From NCBI RefSeq assembly GCF_002878395.1, contig NC_061114.1, forward strand, positions 142,253,090 through 142,317,089: a stretch of 64,000 nucleotides of DNA. Reading direction: 5' to 3'. The notes beneath the pieces are model-generated. The model ran no database searches, had not been told where the DNA came from, and saw only the letters and a list, made by a program, of their open reading frames with translations. A program made the position numbers and the translations under genes. The DNA comes from Capsicum annuum. Lineage: Eukaryota > Streptophyta > Magnoliopsida > Solanales > Solanaceae. Shown piece by piece: positions 1 through 11,584 of this stretch (position 1 is the first letter of the stretch; each line of letters opens with the position of its first letter).

Positions 1-119
1 TATATTTTATGAGATATTATGCAGTTTACAAGTACAGATATCAGTCATGGGTTAGCTTGTGGTCCTTCGGGGTCATGATAATCGTGTAGCATTCCGGTTC
101 AGCGAATCGGGGCGTTATA
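1..119 (+). mobile_element. 3' end of a D-family LTR (partial, enters from the left edge)
   Basis: The sequence matches the last ~120 bases of the complete D LTRs that end at 25462, 31564 and 37932. It has the ATATCAGTCATGGGTTAGC run, the GGTCCTTCGGGGTC hairpin (61-74) and the ATCGGGGCGTTATA terminus (CATTACA in the intact copies). The rest of the LTR lies outside the window, so solo or full-length status cannot be judged. Confidence 0.8.
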
Positions 120-1091
120 GTACTTTTCACTAAATTGATGAAATCCATGGTTATAAGTATTGAAAGTTACTAAACTTATAAGGATAACATGTGCAGATAG
201 TTTAATTCATAAATTGATAATCAACATGATGTCAACTGAACATGATAAGGGTGACAGAGATTATAAAGTATGTAAGATCATAATTTATGATGTAAGATCA
301 TAATTTACATTGGGGAACACATTGTCATGATTAGTTCTCCAAACTGTTAAGAGAAAGTTGTGTAAATTCATGCATAACAATAAAATTTCTTCAAAAGTGG
401 GAAAAAGATTTATACTTAAAATAAGGGATTTTTGGGATTCAATCGGTGGAAGGAACCCATTAATGAATACACCAAAAATATGATTTTGGTTGAATTCTTA
501 AAGGAAAATTTGAATTGCGGCCTTGGATGAGTGAATTCTTGGGAGAAGCTTTTGATTCTTTGTGTTCTTGAGAATGGGAGGAGATTAAGTGTCATTAATT
601 TATGATGAATGGGTAAAATAATTTGTGGATTGGCCGTTTAGGGAGAAGAAAAATACTAAAATACCCCACACCTCATAAAGAACACTATAGTATTTTACAC
701 TTCAAAGTGGAATGAGGGATATCACAACTGCTAGCCTCCATGGCACGCTACGTATCGCAGAGACCATCCTCTATAACACACTTCTTATCGGGGAGACTAT
801 CCACTAAGAAACATTGAAATCACCTAGGCTTACTTCCTCTGTGGTTTAAAATCACTCTGAGCCTCTTCCAAAAATTCTAAAACTCTCCCGGATGACTATT
901 TTAACATTCCTAGGAATATTTTAACTCATAAAAAAGGTTTGTAACTTGGAAAATAAAAAAAAATAAATTTTTGAATTTTTGGAGTGTTAAAATTGCCATT
1001 TCACTTGTACTTTGTGTAAAATAATTGCTTTGTCACCTCTAAACATGTGACGAATGGCTGGAACTTGTCTAGGATCTTATGGGGTGTTACA
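120..1091 (-). mobile_element. 5' portion of a minus-strand LTR, interrupted at base 119/120
   Basis: Read on the minus strand, this begins TGTAACACCCC at 1091 and runs leftward through a pyrimidine-rich leader. It includes the 'attcattaatgggttccttcc' type segment seen after the leader splice donor of element E (near 38.9 and 45.1 kb). It stops where the plus-strand D-family LTR end begins. No polypurine tract lies to its right, so it is more likely a 5' or solo LTR than a 3' LTR. A near-perfect 18-base tandem duplication (ATGTAAGATCATAATTTA) sits at about 269-306. Confidence 0.6.
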
Positions 1092-1974
1092 CAAATGATA
1101 ATTCATTATAAGATTACCACGTTACTAGGCGGATTCTTATGTTTTACCACAAATTATGATGTTATAGTTATGTTGGATATGTACTTTTTAGGTTAAGGTC
1201 GTTATTATAATATTGGATGGATTTCGGGAACTGTTTTATCCTTTTAAGAAAAATGGTCATAGTTTATATCCATATTGATGCTTATAATAATATTTTGTCG
1301 ATACTAGTGATGACATGTATAGAATCGGTACATTCATGATCACATAGATAGTTAATGGCTTGATTCCCACTTAAAATATGGCTTTATAACCTTTTTCCTA
1401 AAAATGAAATTATTCCCACCTTTCACTATTACAATGGATTCTTTTATAACAGGAATCATACTATTTGATTGATTTACTTATGTACCCTTTTGGTGCATGC
1501 AAAATACTTCTAACACCCTAAGGGCCATTTCATTTATGACCCTAAGGAAAAAAGTGATCATCATAGGTACTGCCTTTACGACCCATCGAGCTGGAGCAGG
1601 TTTATACACTAGGTTAATTTATGGTACTTGGATAGGTTATGGTATTATGGACTTACTTTGCATTAATTATTACATGCGTATTGACTATCACCAATAGGAC
1701 CTTTATCTATTAGACTTATGAGGAGTTTCATAGGTATTGGTATGTTTGTTGTTGGGAGCATATTACATGATGCTTATATCTATCATCATTATTGGTGGTT
1801 GCGTCGGTAAAGGCTCTCACTATTTTTGGCAGAGTATTGATTCAATATTTTGAGCCCATGATGGCGGTGGTTTATAAAAGATTTAGTTATTTATGGTCTG
1901 TCCAAAATAAATAATCACTATATATTGTTATTTTTATTATAGTTTGTTCATGATAGGATTGATGACATATAGGG
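1092..1974. other. Unassigned AT-rich sequence
   Basis: I see no coding relic, LTR terminus or repeat that I can support. The one short open frame (1497-1697) has no recognisable motif. It lies between a minus-strand LTR fragment and the 3' LTR of the copia element and may be flank or decayed retroelement. Confidence 0.4.
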
Positions 1975-2692
1975 GATGCACTACCTTATAAGGGACCAGG
2001 TCCCTTAAAGTTTGGCCCAGGCAATAAAATAGTAAAAAAGAAAGGAAACAACACTTTGCAAGAAATTAATGAATAGAAAGATTTAACGTGGAAACCTCTT
2101 AAAGAGAGGAAAAACAATGACATTCCCTCACAAGAACTCAAGAATCCACTATAATCAGACTCATGAATACAGACTCCATTTGGAACCTAACTCTATGCTC
2201 CATAAGTTTGGAACAACTCTATTACAAACTCTCCTTGACAAGCCTGGCAAGATCTCTCCTCAATATTTATTAATTATAACCAATATAAATTCAAGTAACT
2301 CTACCTAAGCACTCAACAAATGGGACAAAAGCATTACTCTATAAGATAAGTAATTCAATTATAGCTCAAGACTTGACTCAAGAATACATACTCACTTTAC
2401 ATACAAAATGTTGGAACATACGCAATATTTGATTTTTACCGATTTATCTTTTGAATAAATAGATTGAAAAAATTAAGAATTGAGAAGCATTCTTTGCTAT
2501 TTATAGATGAATAATGATTAGGATAGAATTTTTATTGGGCCAGGAGTACTGATTGGTACACAACTCACCTGCATAGTTTGTTACACTAACAGACAAAACT
2601 GCCCAGAACATGTGACAATTGTATGTTTTCATGAAGATCCAGGGAACTCGTCCCTTGTTGTCAGATGATCATCATCAAAACAAGATATAGCA
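1975..2692 (-). mobile_element. 3' LTR of SIRE-like Ty1/copia element (left boundary approximate)
   Basis: On the minus strand the LTR begins near 2692 directly after a purine-rich tract. It carries a CTATAAATAG TATA box at 2497-2506. It continues through the 'cctctctttaagaggtttccacgttaaatc' type region (about 2080-2115) that is usual near the end of copia LTRs. The outer left end is not defined: no TG boundary or target duplication could be verified, so 1975 is an estimate. It lies downstream of the minus-strand pol and env-like relics, as expected for their 3' LTR. Confidence 0.6.
2497..2506 (-). promoter_or_regulatory. TATA box of the copia LTR
   Basis: CTATAAATAG on the minus strand, about 190 bases into the LTR, is the probable core promoter of the copia element. 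It is the only strong TATA in this LTR. Confidence 0.6.
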
Positions 2693-2722
2693 TTTTCCCA
2701 TTTTTTAATGATGACTAACAAA
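2693..2722 (-). promoter_or_regulatory. Degenerate polypurine tract of the copia element
   Basis: On the minus strand, GTCATCATTAAAAAATGGG followed by AAAA stands immediately before the LTR start. SIRE-type elements carry a comparable 'CATCA...AAAAGGGGGAGA' tract there to prime plus-strand DNA synthesis. The run of G is eroded here. Confidence 0.55.
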
Positions 2723-5250
2723 CCATGAATTTTTTAGTATCATAGTTCATTCACCTTATTCTATTAGAGTGATCACCACTATTGTTTATGAATGTTCCCC
2801 CTATCAATATGCACCATGTTTTCCCTATCACCATGCACAAACATTCTTCACCAACATACTTCCCCTTATACATATGCTATTATGCTTTACTAACATTAAA
2901 CCCTTATGCCTGCATCTAAACTTCAACACCTATATCTGGTACCTGGTCCATAAAAAATTAATGAAGTATTCCCCTATTTGGAATCATTGGAAAGTGATAA
3001 CAATAAACCAAGAGTAAAATAAGAAAAATTTAGTAAACTCATGAACCATGCGGTAACATTAACAAGAAGAACAATTTTAATGTAAAAAAAGTTTGATGAA
3101 ACACACAAACAAGGATTCATTCATATGTAAATGTTTAGTATCATTTCAGTGCAAGAATTAAATGTTCCGTAGAAAACTCCATATGAATCAAGAAAATTTA
3201 AGAAGCTGAAGGACTTGTGAAAAAGGTCTAGAAAAGTAGATCCATCTTATTATTTTCTACAGCATGACAGTGTAACATTTCCTTAGTTAGCTACTTTATC
3301 TTTGCATTCAGCATAAGAAGCTCATCAATTATAGTTGAAAATCTCTTATTTAGTTCAACATTCTTAGTTCAAGGATCTTCAGAGACACTTGCATCCTCAT
3401 TAGAAAGATGATGAATTGTCATTTTCAATTTGCTAATCTTTGCATCCTTAGCAGCTATATTGAGCTTCAACTACTCTATTTTTTTTTGAGATTTTCTTGA
3501 GTGATGATTCCTAATTTATTTTCCACACACTCAATTTTAATTAAAGTTTTCATACAAAATAGTTAGATTACAGTTCCAGGATTTCCATTTTCACAAACAA
3601 TAGCAAAATGATTAAAAACTCTATTCAACCAGTATCCATAAGTTAAGATATGTTTTATATTTTTCCTATGAACAACTTTATGTATGTTCTCCATCATTAA
3701 AGAAGGTAAACTAATGAACTTAAAATTGCAAAAACACTACATAACATACAAATCGATAGTAGAAGCAATGTTCCTCTTTTATGATCTAGGTAGAATCACT
3801 TTGTTGACAAAATCAAAGACTAATCATAACTCACATTTGAGTGATTTCCTATTTACTACAGCCACAAATTTTCCTTTCAACTTGATGCATTTTCCATAAA
3901 CTCTATTGAGGGCTATATTTTTTAGACAGTCCTCGTGCCACTGATAGGAACATCTAGAATCCTCCCAAGTAATACAACATCACAATTTAGCTTCTTCCTT
4001 TGAACTATAAAAGTCATCTTCAGTCTGCCATTTGAAAAATACAATGTGGAATAAATTCCCTCACTACCTTAGTAAATACTGTGAGAATGGGTCCTTTCAT
4101 AAGATGAAGTCATTTCTAATGTTTAACCAACTCAATCAATTCCATCATGCGTTGTTTTTTTAGTACACTTGAGTTGAAAACCCTCCCTGTCAATACCTTT
4201 TGATTTCTCAAGAACCTATTTCGAACTTCTTTGGGCATAAGCTTACTTTCATCCTTCCATTTTCTTCTAGTGGGAGAAATGATAGATTACCTTACAATAA
4301 TTTTCCTTTTTTTGGACTAGGTCCCACTGATGTATGCTACTTCATAGTAGTACTCCTAGATTTCACTGTAGAACTTCTTTTTTCAGACTAAATCTTGTGT
4401 CTTAGCACCAAACAGAATCCTTTTTGAGTTTTTTGATAGAAAAAATTGATTTTCAGCAACCCAATCATCATTTCATTACACTTTCAAAAAGGTTATGTGT
4501 TTTTGGGGATAAATCTTTATCAATGAGTTGAGTGAGAAAAGAGTGTCTTTAAAAGGATAGGATGACTTAACTTGGTTGACTCTTTGAATGAAATGGAATT
4601 TTTAGACAACGAGACTTCAAAAAGAAGATTAACCATTTTGGTTTATCCAAGAAGTTTTCTATGAAGACTGGTTTAGTTATTTGTTGTTCTAATGGGGATG
4701 TAAAGGATGAAGCGGGCTTTGAGTTCTGAGGAAGGTTTGAGAGTGTGTTTTTATCTGAACAAATTCTTTGGACATAGCTATTTTAGATTAGGTTCTTCTT
4801 TAAAAGAAAAAAAAACACAAATCTTGAAAGGGTATTACGGGAACATATAAACAAAAGGATGAGCTTTTGATGGAGTGAAAAAAATTGATTTAAATTTTTT
4901 GGTGACTCACCTTTCTTTTTAGGATAAGAAAAATTCATAGAATAGAGAGAGAAAACATGAATTTTTTTGTTAGAATAGAGAAAATGCACAGTCATGATAC
5001 TAATGTGAGTGATGGGACCAGGTCCATCTCTTTCTTGAGTGATTCATTCAATTTGTGTTTCTCTCAACTATTTTCTTCTAAAGTTATTCCCATTCGTATA
5101 TACCTACAAAGGTAAGGTACTGAGTTAGACCAACAACTACATATTTATTAAGGATACCGATCTCCTGATCATAAAAAATATTTATGTAGAAAAGCTATTT
5201 CATACAGTACGTCAGGCTTTATTGATCAGCCCCAGCCTTAACCTATTATT
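2723..5250 (-). pseudogene. Env-like / 3' ORF region of SIRE-like copia element, decayed
   Basis: This 2.5-kb stretch lies between RNase H and the 3' LTR, where SIRE-lineage copia elements carry an extra 3' ORF (often called env-like). On the minus strand about 3260-3560 reads as a Lys/Glu/Leu-rich, probably coiled-coil segment ending in a stop near 3262, with internal stops. Upstream (about 4150-4990) are further Lys/Ser/Thr-rich fragments with stops in all frames. I recognise no signal peptide, membrane segment or glycoprotein domain, so 'env-like' rests on position and coiled-coil character only. Plus-strand open frames here (for example 3684-3899) look like shadows. Confidence 0.45.
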
Positions 5251-5261
5251 CATAATTTATT

Positions 5262-5790
5262 TATTGTTAAGAGCCTTCGCAAAGATACCTTCTATCTGAT
5301 CTTATGTCTGGAAAAACTTCATGCAAGTAGCTCTCTTCTCAACATTGCCACTAAGAAAATGATTCCTTATATCAATATTCTTGGTCCTTTTATATTGTAC
5401 TGGATTCTTAGTTTTGTTAAGAGAACTTGTATTTTCACACATTATATGGATAGTTTCTGAGAGAATACAAGGTCCTTCAGGTTTTGTTTAATACATAACA
5501 ATTGAGCACAACAAGAAGCTTCAGCCGCACACTCATCTTCAATAGTAGATAAAGCGACTGAATTCATCTTCTTAGAACCCCTAGAGATAAAGGAAAAACT
5601 TATTAAGTAAGCCATTCCTAAGGTGATTAACCTATTCAACAAATGTACAGCATAATCAAAAATAGTAATCCTTCAGGTAAAAACTATCCCCTGATAGTTA
5701 CTACAAGACTAGGTCCCCTGGCCCTTTCAAATACCTGAGAATGTTATTTGCAGCTTTTAAATGAGACTCCTTTAAGAGAGCCTGAAATCT
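5262..5790 (-). pseudogene. Copia RNase H domain (pol C-terminus), with stops
   Basis: The minus strand from about 5640 to 5262 encodes the usual copia RNase H tail. A serine/lysine-rich stretch leads to 'NSVALSTIEDE' and then 'AAEASCCAQLL'. After a frameshift comes an IMCENTS-like segment, a 'KRTKNIDIRNHFL' block and finally a 'DQIEGIFAKALN' ending. RNase H would remove the RNA strand during reverse transcription. The acidic residue in the ALST(A/I)E(A/D)E motif is kept, but stops interrupt the frame. It follows the RT relic with the spacing expected for one pol polyprotein. Confidence 0.85.
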
Positions 5791-6665
5791 GGCACACATT
5801 CCCATAGTGAAAACAATATTTAACCTAGTTATAGTAAGATATTGTAAGGATCCAATATTCTATCTATACATGGTCTTATTAACAGAGGGACCAAATTCAT
5901 CACTATATATCTTTGAACTAGTTCAAACTAGAGATTCAATTGTCTTGCCATCTTCCATATTGTATTCCTTTAGTAGATCCTTGATGTACTTCTCTTGACA
6001 AATCATTGTCCCTTGAGAAGTTTACTTGATCTACAGGCCTAGGAGGAAACTTAATTCACCCACCATGCTCATTTTAAATTTACTCCCCACTAGCTTTGCA
6101 AACTCTTTAGGTAGTGATTCAGAAGTAGCTCCAAAGATTATGTCATCAACATATATCAATCCAATTAGTGAGTTTCTACCTCTAGAATATAGAAAGAGGG
6201 TATTATGATTTCCCTCTTTTAAAGTCATTTTCCAAATAAAATTTTAAAAGTCTCTCATACCTAACCCTTGGTGCTTTCTTAATACCATAGAGATCCTTTT
6301 CAAATTTAAGCACATGATTAGTAAAATATGGATCTTTAAAACTCGGAGGTTGCTTGACATAGACTTTTTCCTTTAAATTTTTATTTAGAAAAGCAATTTT
6401 GACATCCATTTGGAAGGGTTAAAATCCCATGTAGGTAGCAAATGCAATAAGAATTTTGTTAGAATCTATTCTAGCTATTGGAGAAAATGTCTCATCATAG
6501 TTAATTCTTTCCTCTTGGTTATAACCTTGAACAACCAGTCTTACTTTATTTTTGTTGATAGTTCCATTCTCATCCTACTTATTTCTATACACCTATTTGA
6601 TCCCAATCATTATTTTCTCAATAGGTCTGAGGACCAGGTGCCAGCCATTAATTTTTTTTAAATTA
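5791..6665 (-). pseudogene. Copia reverse transcriptase domain, with stops and frameshifts
   Basis: The minus strand carries the copia RT signature in order. First a segment resembling 'NKVRLVVQGYNQEE' (about 6550-6510), then 'MDVKIAFLN' (6409), 'LYGIKKAPR' (about 6270), and the catalytic 'LIYVDDIIFG' (about 6160-6130) followed by the 'GELSFLLGL' block. Both catalytic aspartates of YVDD are intact. The frame is broken near 6200-6230 and by several stops, so no full enzyme could be made. The residues fit the SIRE lineage of Ty1/copia. It lies between the integrase/linker region and RNase H, the normal copia order gag-PR-INT-RT-RH. Confidence 0.9.
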
Positions 6666-7130
6666 ATATAGCTCATCCTGCATTACATTGATCCAGATAG
6701 CATCTTTTAATGATTCTATCACATTTTGGGCTTAATTTGGTACAAGAATGCAAAAAATATCTTGAAATTTATTTCTAAAGGTTTAGTTTGGACTCAAGAT
6801 TCAAAAGGTGTAGTCAAATTCTCAAGTGGATAAGAAGATTTATTTCTCCAATTTGACCTTCAAAGATAAGTTCCACTAGGACTAGGTGTATGAGGAGTTT
6901 GAATAGACCATTCTTGATATTCTTTAATTGGAGCAAGAGTATGTAATTGAGATGTTGGATCACCATCATCTTTATTATTCCCAACTGCATCATTTAGTCC
7001 TTGATCATAATCTTCAGTAATATTATCCCTTTGAATAGGAATGAGTTCTTCAATATTAGAATCTTCATCATCAACTGGATTCACAATCTTTCTTGACTAA
7101 TTAAAACATACTTGAATACTTTATTCCATA
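6666..7130 (-). pseudogene. Copia pol inter-domain linker (integrase to RT)
   Basis: The minus-strand frame at 7084-6860 is 74 residues long and rich in Asp, Glu, Asn and Gln ('DDEDSNIEELIP' near its start). It is the hydrophilic, poorly conserved linker that separates integrase from RT in copia polyproteins. It matters here because it shows continuous pol layout on this strand. No enzymatic motif is expected or seen. Confidence 0.6.
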
Positions 7131-7995
7131 TATAAAGTTCTTTTATCGAAAACTCTGTATGCTTTGCATGTTGAGGATTATCCCACAAATGTTGCTTCAT
7201 CACTTTTGGAGTCAAACTTTCCATGTTCATTCTTCCCATTATTTAACACAAAGAACTTATACCCAAAAGGTCAGATATAGTCAAGCTTAGACTTTCTATT
7301 GAATACAACCTCGTATGAGGTTCTTTATTTGGTGTAATCTAATATATCACCTATTTGTCACATAACAGGAAATATTAACAACTTCAGCACAAAATCTCTT
7401 TAGAATATTAGTGTCAATTAGCATGGTTTTGGGCAATCTCTATGAGGGTTCTGTTCTATCTTTCAACAACTCCATTTTGTTGAGGATTCCTAAGAGAAGA
7501 GAAGTTATGACTGATTTAATGTTAAGTACAAAATCCTACAATATGGAAGTTCTTAAATTATGTTCCATAATCAGATCTAAACTTAGAAATTTTATAATTC
7601 AACTTCATTTCAATTTGCTAGGAAAAATTTACCAGAACCACATATATTTCATCCTTGGTTCTCAAAAACATTGTCCAGGTGAATCTGGAGTGGTCATCCT
7701 TAATGACAAACACATAATTGTTTCGTCCTCTACTTTGGACATAAACAGGTCCCCGTAGATCCATGTTCTGCATCTTAAGAGGCCTAGAGGTACTCACTTG
7801 CTTCTTTAGCTTAAAGGAAGACCTAGTTTGTTGTCTATAACACAAGTATTAAAAACCTTTTTATCTAGAAATTTTAGCTTTGGCATGACACTGACCAGGT
7901 CCTTTGAAATCAACTTGTTCAGCAAAGAGGAACTTACATGTCCCAGCCTTCTGTGCCATAGATCATCATATTTACTTTGAAACTTAAGCATGTTA
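7131..7995 (-). pseudogene. Copia GAG-pre-integrase and integrase domains, decayed
   Basis: Minus strand 7991-7806 has the GAG-pre-integrase zinc-binding segment ('WHRRLGHVSSSLLNKLISKD'). Minus strand 7845-7618 begins the integrase core with 'NMDLRGP' (first catalytic Asp) and 'FVIKDDHSRFTW'. After a frameshift, about 7570-7440 shows 'FRSDYGT' (second Asp) and 'PQQNGVVER' (catalytic Glu). A 'FGYKFFVLNNGKNEHGKF' block lies near 7270-7210. All three acidic residues of the DDE triad remain visible but in different frames, so the domain is dead. This enzyme would insert the cDNA into the host chromosome. Confidence 0.85.
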
Positions 7996-8499
7996 TTTTC
8001 CCAAAAGCTACAGATTCTAAATAAACATCATACATTTTGTTGAACCTTTTGGCTTTAAGAATAACTCTTCCATACTTTAAGAATGACACAGTATATCTAT
8101 CTGATGAGAACTTTACCTTATTACCTTTCTCACATGTTTGTGGATGAATTTGAATACTGCACTTAAGGACATTTACATAATATGCATCTTTAATTTACTT
8201 ATCAGGTGATTTTCCAATCTTACCAAAACCATGAATATAACTGTTTTTATTATTTCCAAAAGTGTCACCTTCACCTTGAACTGTATTGAGAGAGAGAAAG
8301 AAGTCAGTCCTCCTAGTCATATGCTTTGAACATCTACTATACATGATACAATTCCAACTACATTACCTTTCTCCTACCTGCAAACATAGTCATTTGTTAG
8401 ATTTGGGAACCCACTTGAGTTTGAGTTCCCAAAAAGAAGACAAAGGTGTGATCAAATATTTCTTGGACTATCTAGGTAAAGAATTTTTGTTCATATTTT
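7996..8499 (-). pseudogene. Copia protease / gag-pol junction region, unresolved
   Basis: This stretch lies between the gag zinc knuckle and the GAG-pre-integrase segment, where copia elements encode the aspartic protease. I could not find an unambiguous protease active-site motif in the decayed frames. The assignment is by position only. Confidence 0.35.
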
Positions 8500-9249
8500 A
8501 AAGGGCATGAAACCCTTAGGATAATATTTCTCCTATTGGATGTATTTACCATTTCTCAATTTAGCTTTAAGCAAATATTGATAGTTTTTCTTCAGATGTC
8601 TATCTCTTCCGTAATGAGTACATAGAGGTTTGTGGACCCTATTTCCAATACAATGAATAGATTTCCCTTGATACCTAAGTGATTCAGTTTTATACTTATA
8701 GAAAATGCCATTACAATTATCGACACCCTGTCTAATTAAATTAGAAAGCATTTGAGAGGATGTGATCAATTTTAGTGATTTGTTAAGTTCTTCTCCTATA
8801 TAAAATAGGTCCCTTTCTAATTTTTCAATCTCATGGAGTGCATTCATAAGATGCTTTTAAGAATTCCTCAACTTTTTTTCAAGATCAATTTAAAGCCTTA
8901 TGTCTTCTTTCATCCCTTTACCATCGTAATCATCCACTTTCTTCAATTGATTGATTAAACTTAGATTTTTAGATTTCAACTTAGTAAATAGTTCCTCTAT
9001 TTTAGATATCTGAACAGTTAAAGTAATTAATTCAATCTCTTGATTTTCTACTTTCTTTTCTATCACATTTTTCTCAACATTCAGTTCACACCTAAATCAA
9101 TCAACACATTTGCAAGTTTCTTTATATTCCTAGCAGCGCAGTTAACTAAGTTTTCCTTAATGTTAGAGAGAGTTACCTCATTTTCTTCTTGATCTTTTCT
9201 ATTTTCTATAAGAGCAAATACGAAATCATAAATGACTTCACTCTTTTCC
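8500..9249 (-). pseudogene. SIRE-like copia gag C-terminus, cut by element B
   Basis: The minus strand shows a long Lys/Glu/Leu/Ile-rich, coiled-coil-like segment (about 9090-8900, then 8847-8700). A nucleocapsid zinc knuckle follows near 8630-8580 ('CTHYGRDRHLKKN'; CX2CX4HX4C is expected, and the second and last cysteines are lost). This order, coiled coil then a CTHCG-type knuckle, is typical of SIRE gag. Stops are present near 9080 and 8880. The upstream gag and 5' LTR are missing at the left boundary of element B; I could not find them on the far side of the nested block. Confidence 0.75.
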
Positions 9250-9949
9250 TATAATACCCCGTATTTCCCTAGCTTAACTTAACCCTCAATACATGAATTA
9301 CCCATTATAAAAAAATTTAAACACTCAGTATTTTTCAATTTAGAGCCAGCCATTATGTAGAAAATTGAATTAGCTTTCCAACAATATAAAATTCTCCTAA
9401 ATCCAATAATAGGGTAAGAAGTTGTGGCTATTTTAAGTGTCAGTCATTAAATACCGTCCTTTAGGCTAGTTACGCATTACGGAGCATGTTTAAATGGCAA
9501 TTGTCAATTTCTAGTGTGACTCCATGATCTCACCACATCGCGGAGGTTTTTTATTTCCCAATTTTCACTTTTCCAGTTTTCCTACGTGACAATGGAACAT
9601 TGTGCGAAGGCCTAGTTTCCCATCTGGTAAGGCATCTGATGGCACCGCGTTGTGCCATTAACCCAATTCCCAGTTGTCCACTTTCAAGTGGCACGTCGCG
9701 CTAGGAGCCCTGTTTAAAAAAATTTTACCAAAAATTAGAAGGATGCCCAGGGTTAAAACAGTCTTTCCCCATGATTTTATTATGCTCGGATATGGGATTT
9801 AATCCGTAAAAATTTCTTTAGCTACTCATTATTCAATTCATCCATAAATTAAAATCATTCTCTCTCAAACTAGCAAAACCCTAACACTCAAGAGATAAAG
9901 AACGAAGCTCAAGGATTCACCAAGGACTTCAAGAACCCATAAAATTAAG

Positions 9950-9951
9950 GT
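9950..9951 (+). promoter_or_regulatory. Putative leader-intron 5' splice site in element B
   Basis: ATTAAG|GTATGTTAG fits the plant 5' splice consensus. The same position in every other LTR family of the window keeps AAG|GTATG or a close variant (12213, 17822, 22968, 29025, 35393; minus strand 48555). The likely partner acceptor is at 14843-14845, just before gag. Confidence 0.5.
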
Positions 9952-11584
9952 ATGTTAGACGTTCATCTACGGGTCCCTTTCACCCATAGAGCCCAAGAAT
10001 CTAATTTTAAATCATCAAAATTTATAATTCATGATTTACATGTACGAAATTGGATTGCATCCATGTTCTTGACATTAATCGAGTTTTAATCCATGATTAA
10101 TGGTGGATTCCATGAAATTGAATAGCATGTATTTTGAATTGAGTAATCCCCTTGTTATAGTCCATGAATTTGAAAGTTTGGGTATTGTAATTGCCATGTT
10201 TATATGATTATCCATGATTTAGATTCCAAGTTCCAAGAATTGTTCCTAGTAAGTGTTGATTTACATAATATTCATGATAAACCCTTCAATTTGCAAGCTG
10301 ATGTTGTAACCATGTTAACCCTAAGTGTTTATGATCTAATGGACCAAGTATGCTTCCTATGTGTTTGATAAATTTTCTATGAGAAAGAAATAATGCCATT
10401 ATAGTATGGTAACATGTAGTCCCCATTAATGTATAAGTTAATGCATTACAAGTGTTTGATGCAATGTATCTATGAATGAATTATGACCAAGTAAACATTG
10501 TTATGTTTTTCAAGATTATACTTTGCTTTACTTTTCATGACATCGAGTCCTGGGTGTATTTAATACCCGACAATTTAGTTGTTTACCTAGAGCCAGTGTC
10601 AAGTACAGAATTATATATGTCATGTCATGATCAGTAGAACTCAGTCAGTTACCAAACTTAGGAAAACTCTGTATCAGTCCAGTCTAGTTTAGTATACTCA
10701 GTTCAATGTCTTTCAGTTGGGAGTAGGATTTAGAACCGAGCAATCCTAGGGATGGGGGAGCACCCGTTAGCTAGGACTGGGTCCCTAAAAGCAATCCCTA
10801 AGTTCCAGAACTACATAGAGAGCATAGGTTATAAGATGTCACCCTTTATATAGGACTGACATACTCAGGGGTCACTAGCGAGTATAGGACTGATCTCAGG
10901 GGTCACCAATTAGTTAGGACTGACTCCACAGCAGTTGTTAGTACCCGTGGCATGATGCTAGCACTCTTCCAATTGGGGTTACAGATTGGACCCCTATAAA
11001 CACAGATTTGGGTCCTATCTATTAGTTGATTACCACTCACAGATTCAGTCTCAGCCTTCAGAATAGAACTAAGTTCAGTTCTATAGAATCAGGATTGTCA
11101 GATACAGCCAATCAGTATTAGTAACATAAATTATCAGTTACTCAGTTATCAAAATTCAGTATTTAGCTTCAGAAAAGCTCAGTTATAGTATATACATTTA
11201 TATTCATATGCACAGATCGCATACTCAGAACTTACAGTAGTTTCAGTTATCCATGTACTCTCATTTTAGTTACTCCATCTCATTCAAATAGTTATTGTTA
11301 ATGCATATGAACCCCGCATTCAGCCTTACCTTATCTATCATACTAGTACATTCCACATACTGACACATACTCTTTCTTTGTTTTATGATGTCTTATATCA
11401 TAGGTTTAGATGCTCAGATTCCCGACCGCACATAGTTAGATTTTGATTTAGCCAGCAATATCATACTTAGTAGTAAGTTCTCATCAATAGAGGTTATGTA
11501 TTATTTTAATATTTTTAGTAGATACAGTATTTCAGTAGATGGATTCAGTTGGGGGATTGTACCATCAACTTTACTATTAAGATA

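Noticed and set aside
5807..6661. Plus-strand open frames at 5807-5998, 6026-6208 and 6410-6661
   Set aside because: They are antisense shadows of the minus-strand copia RT relic, whose YVDD and MDVK motifs identify the true strand.
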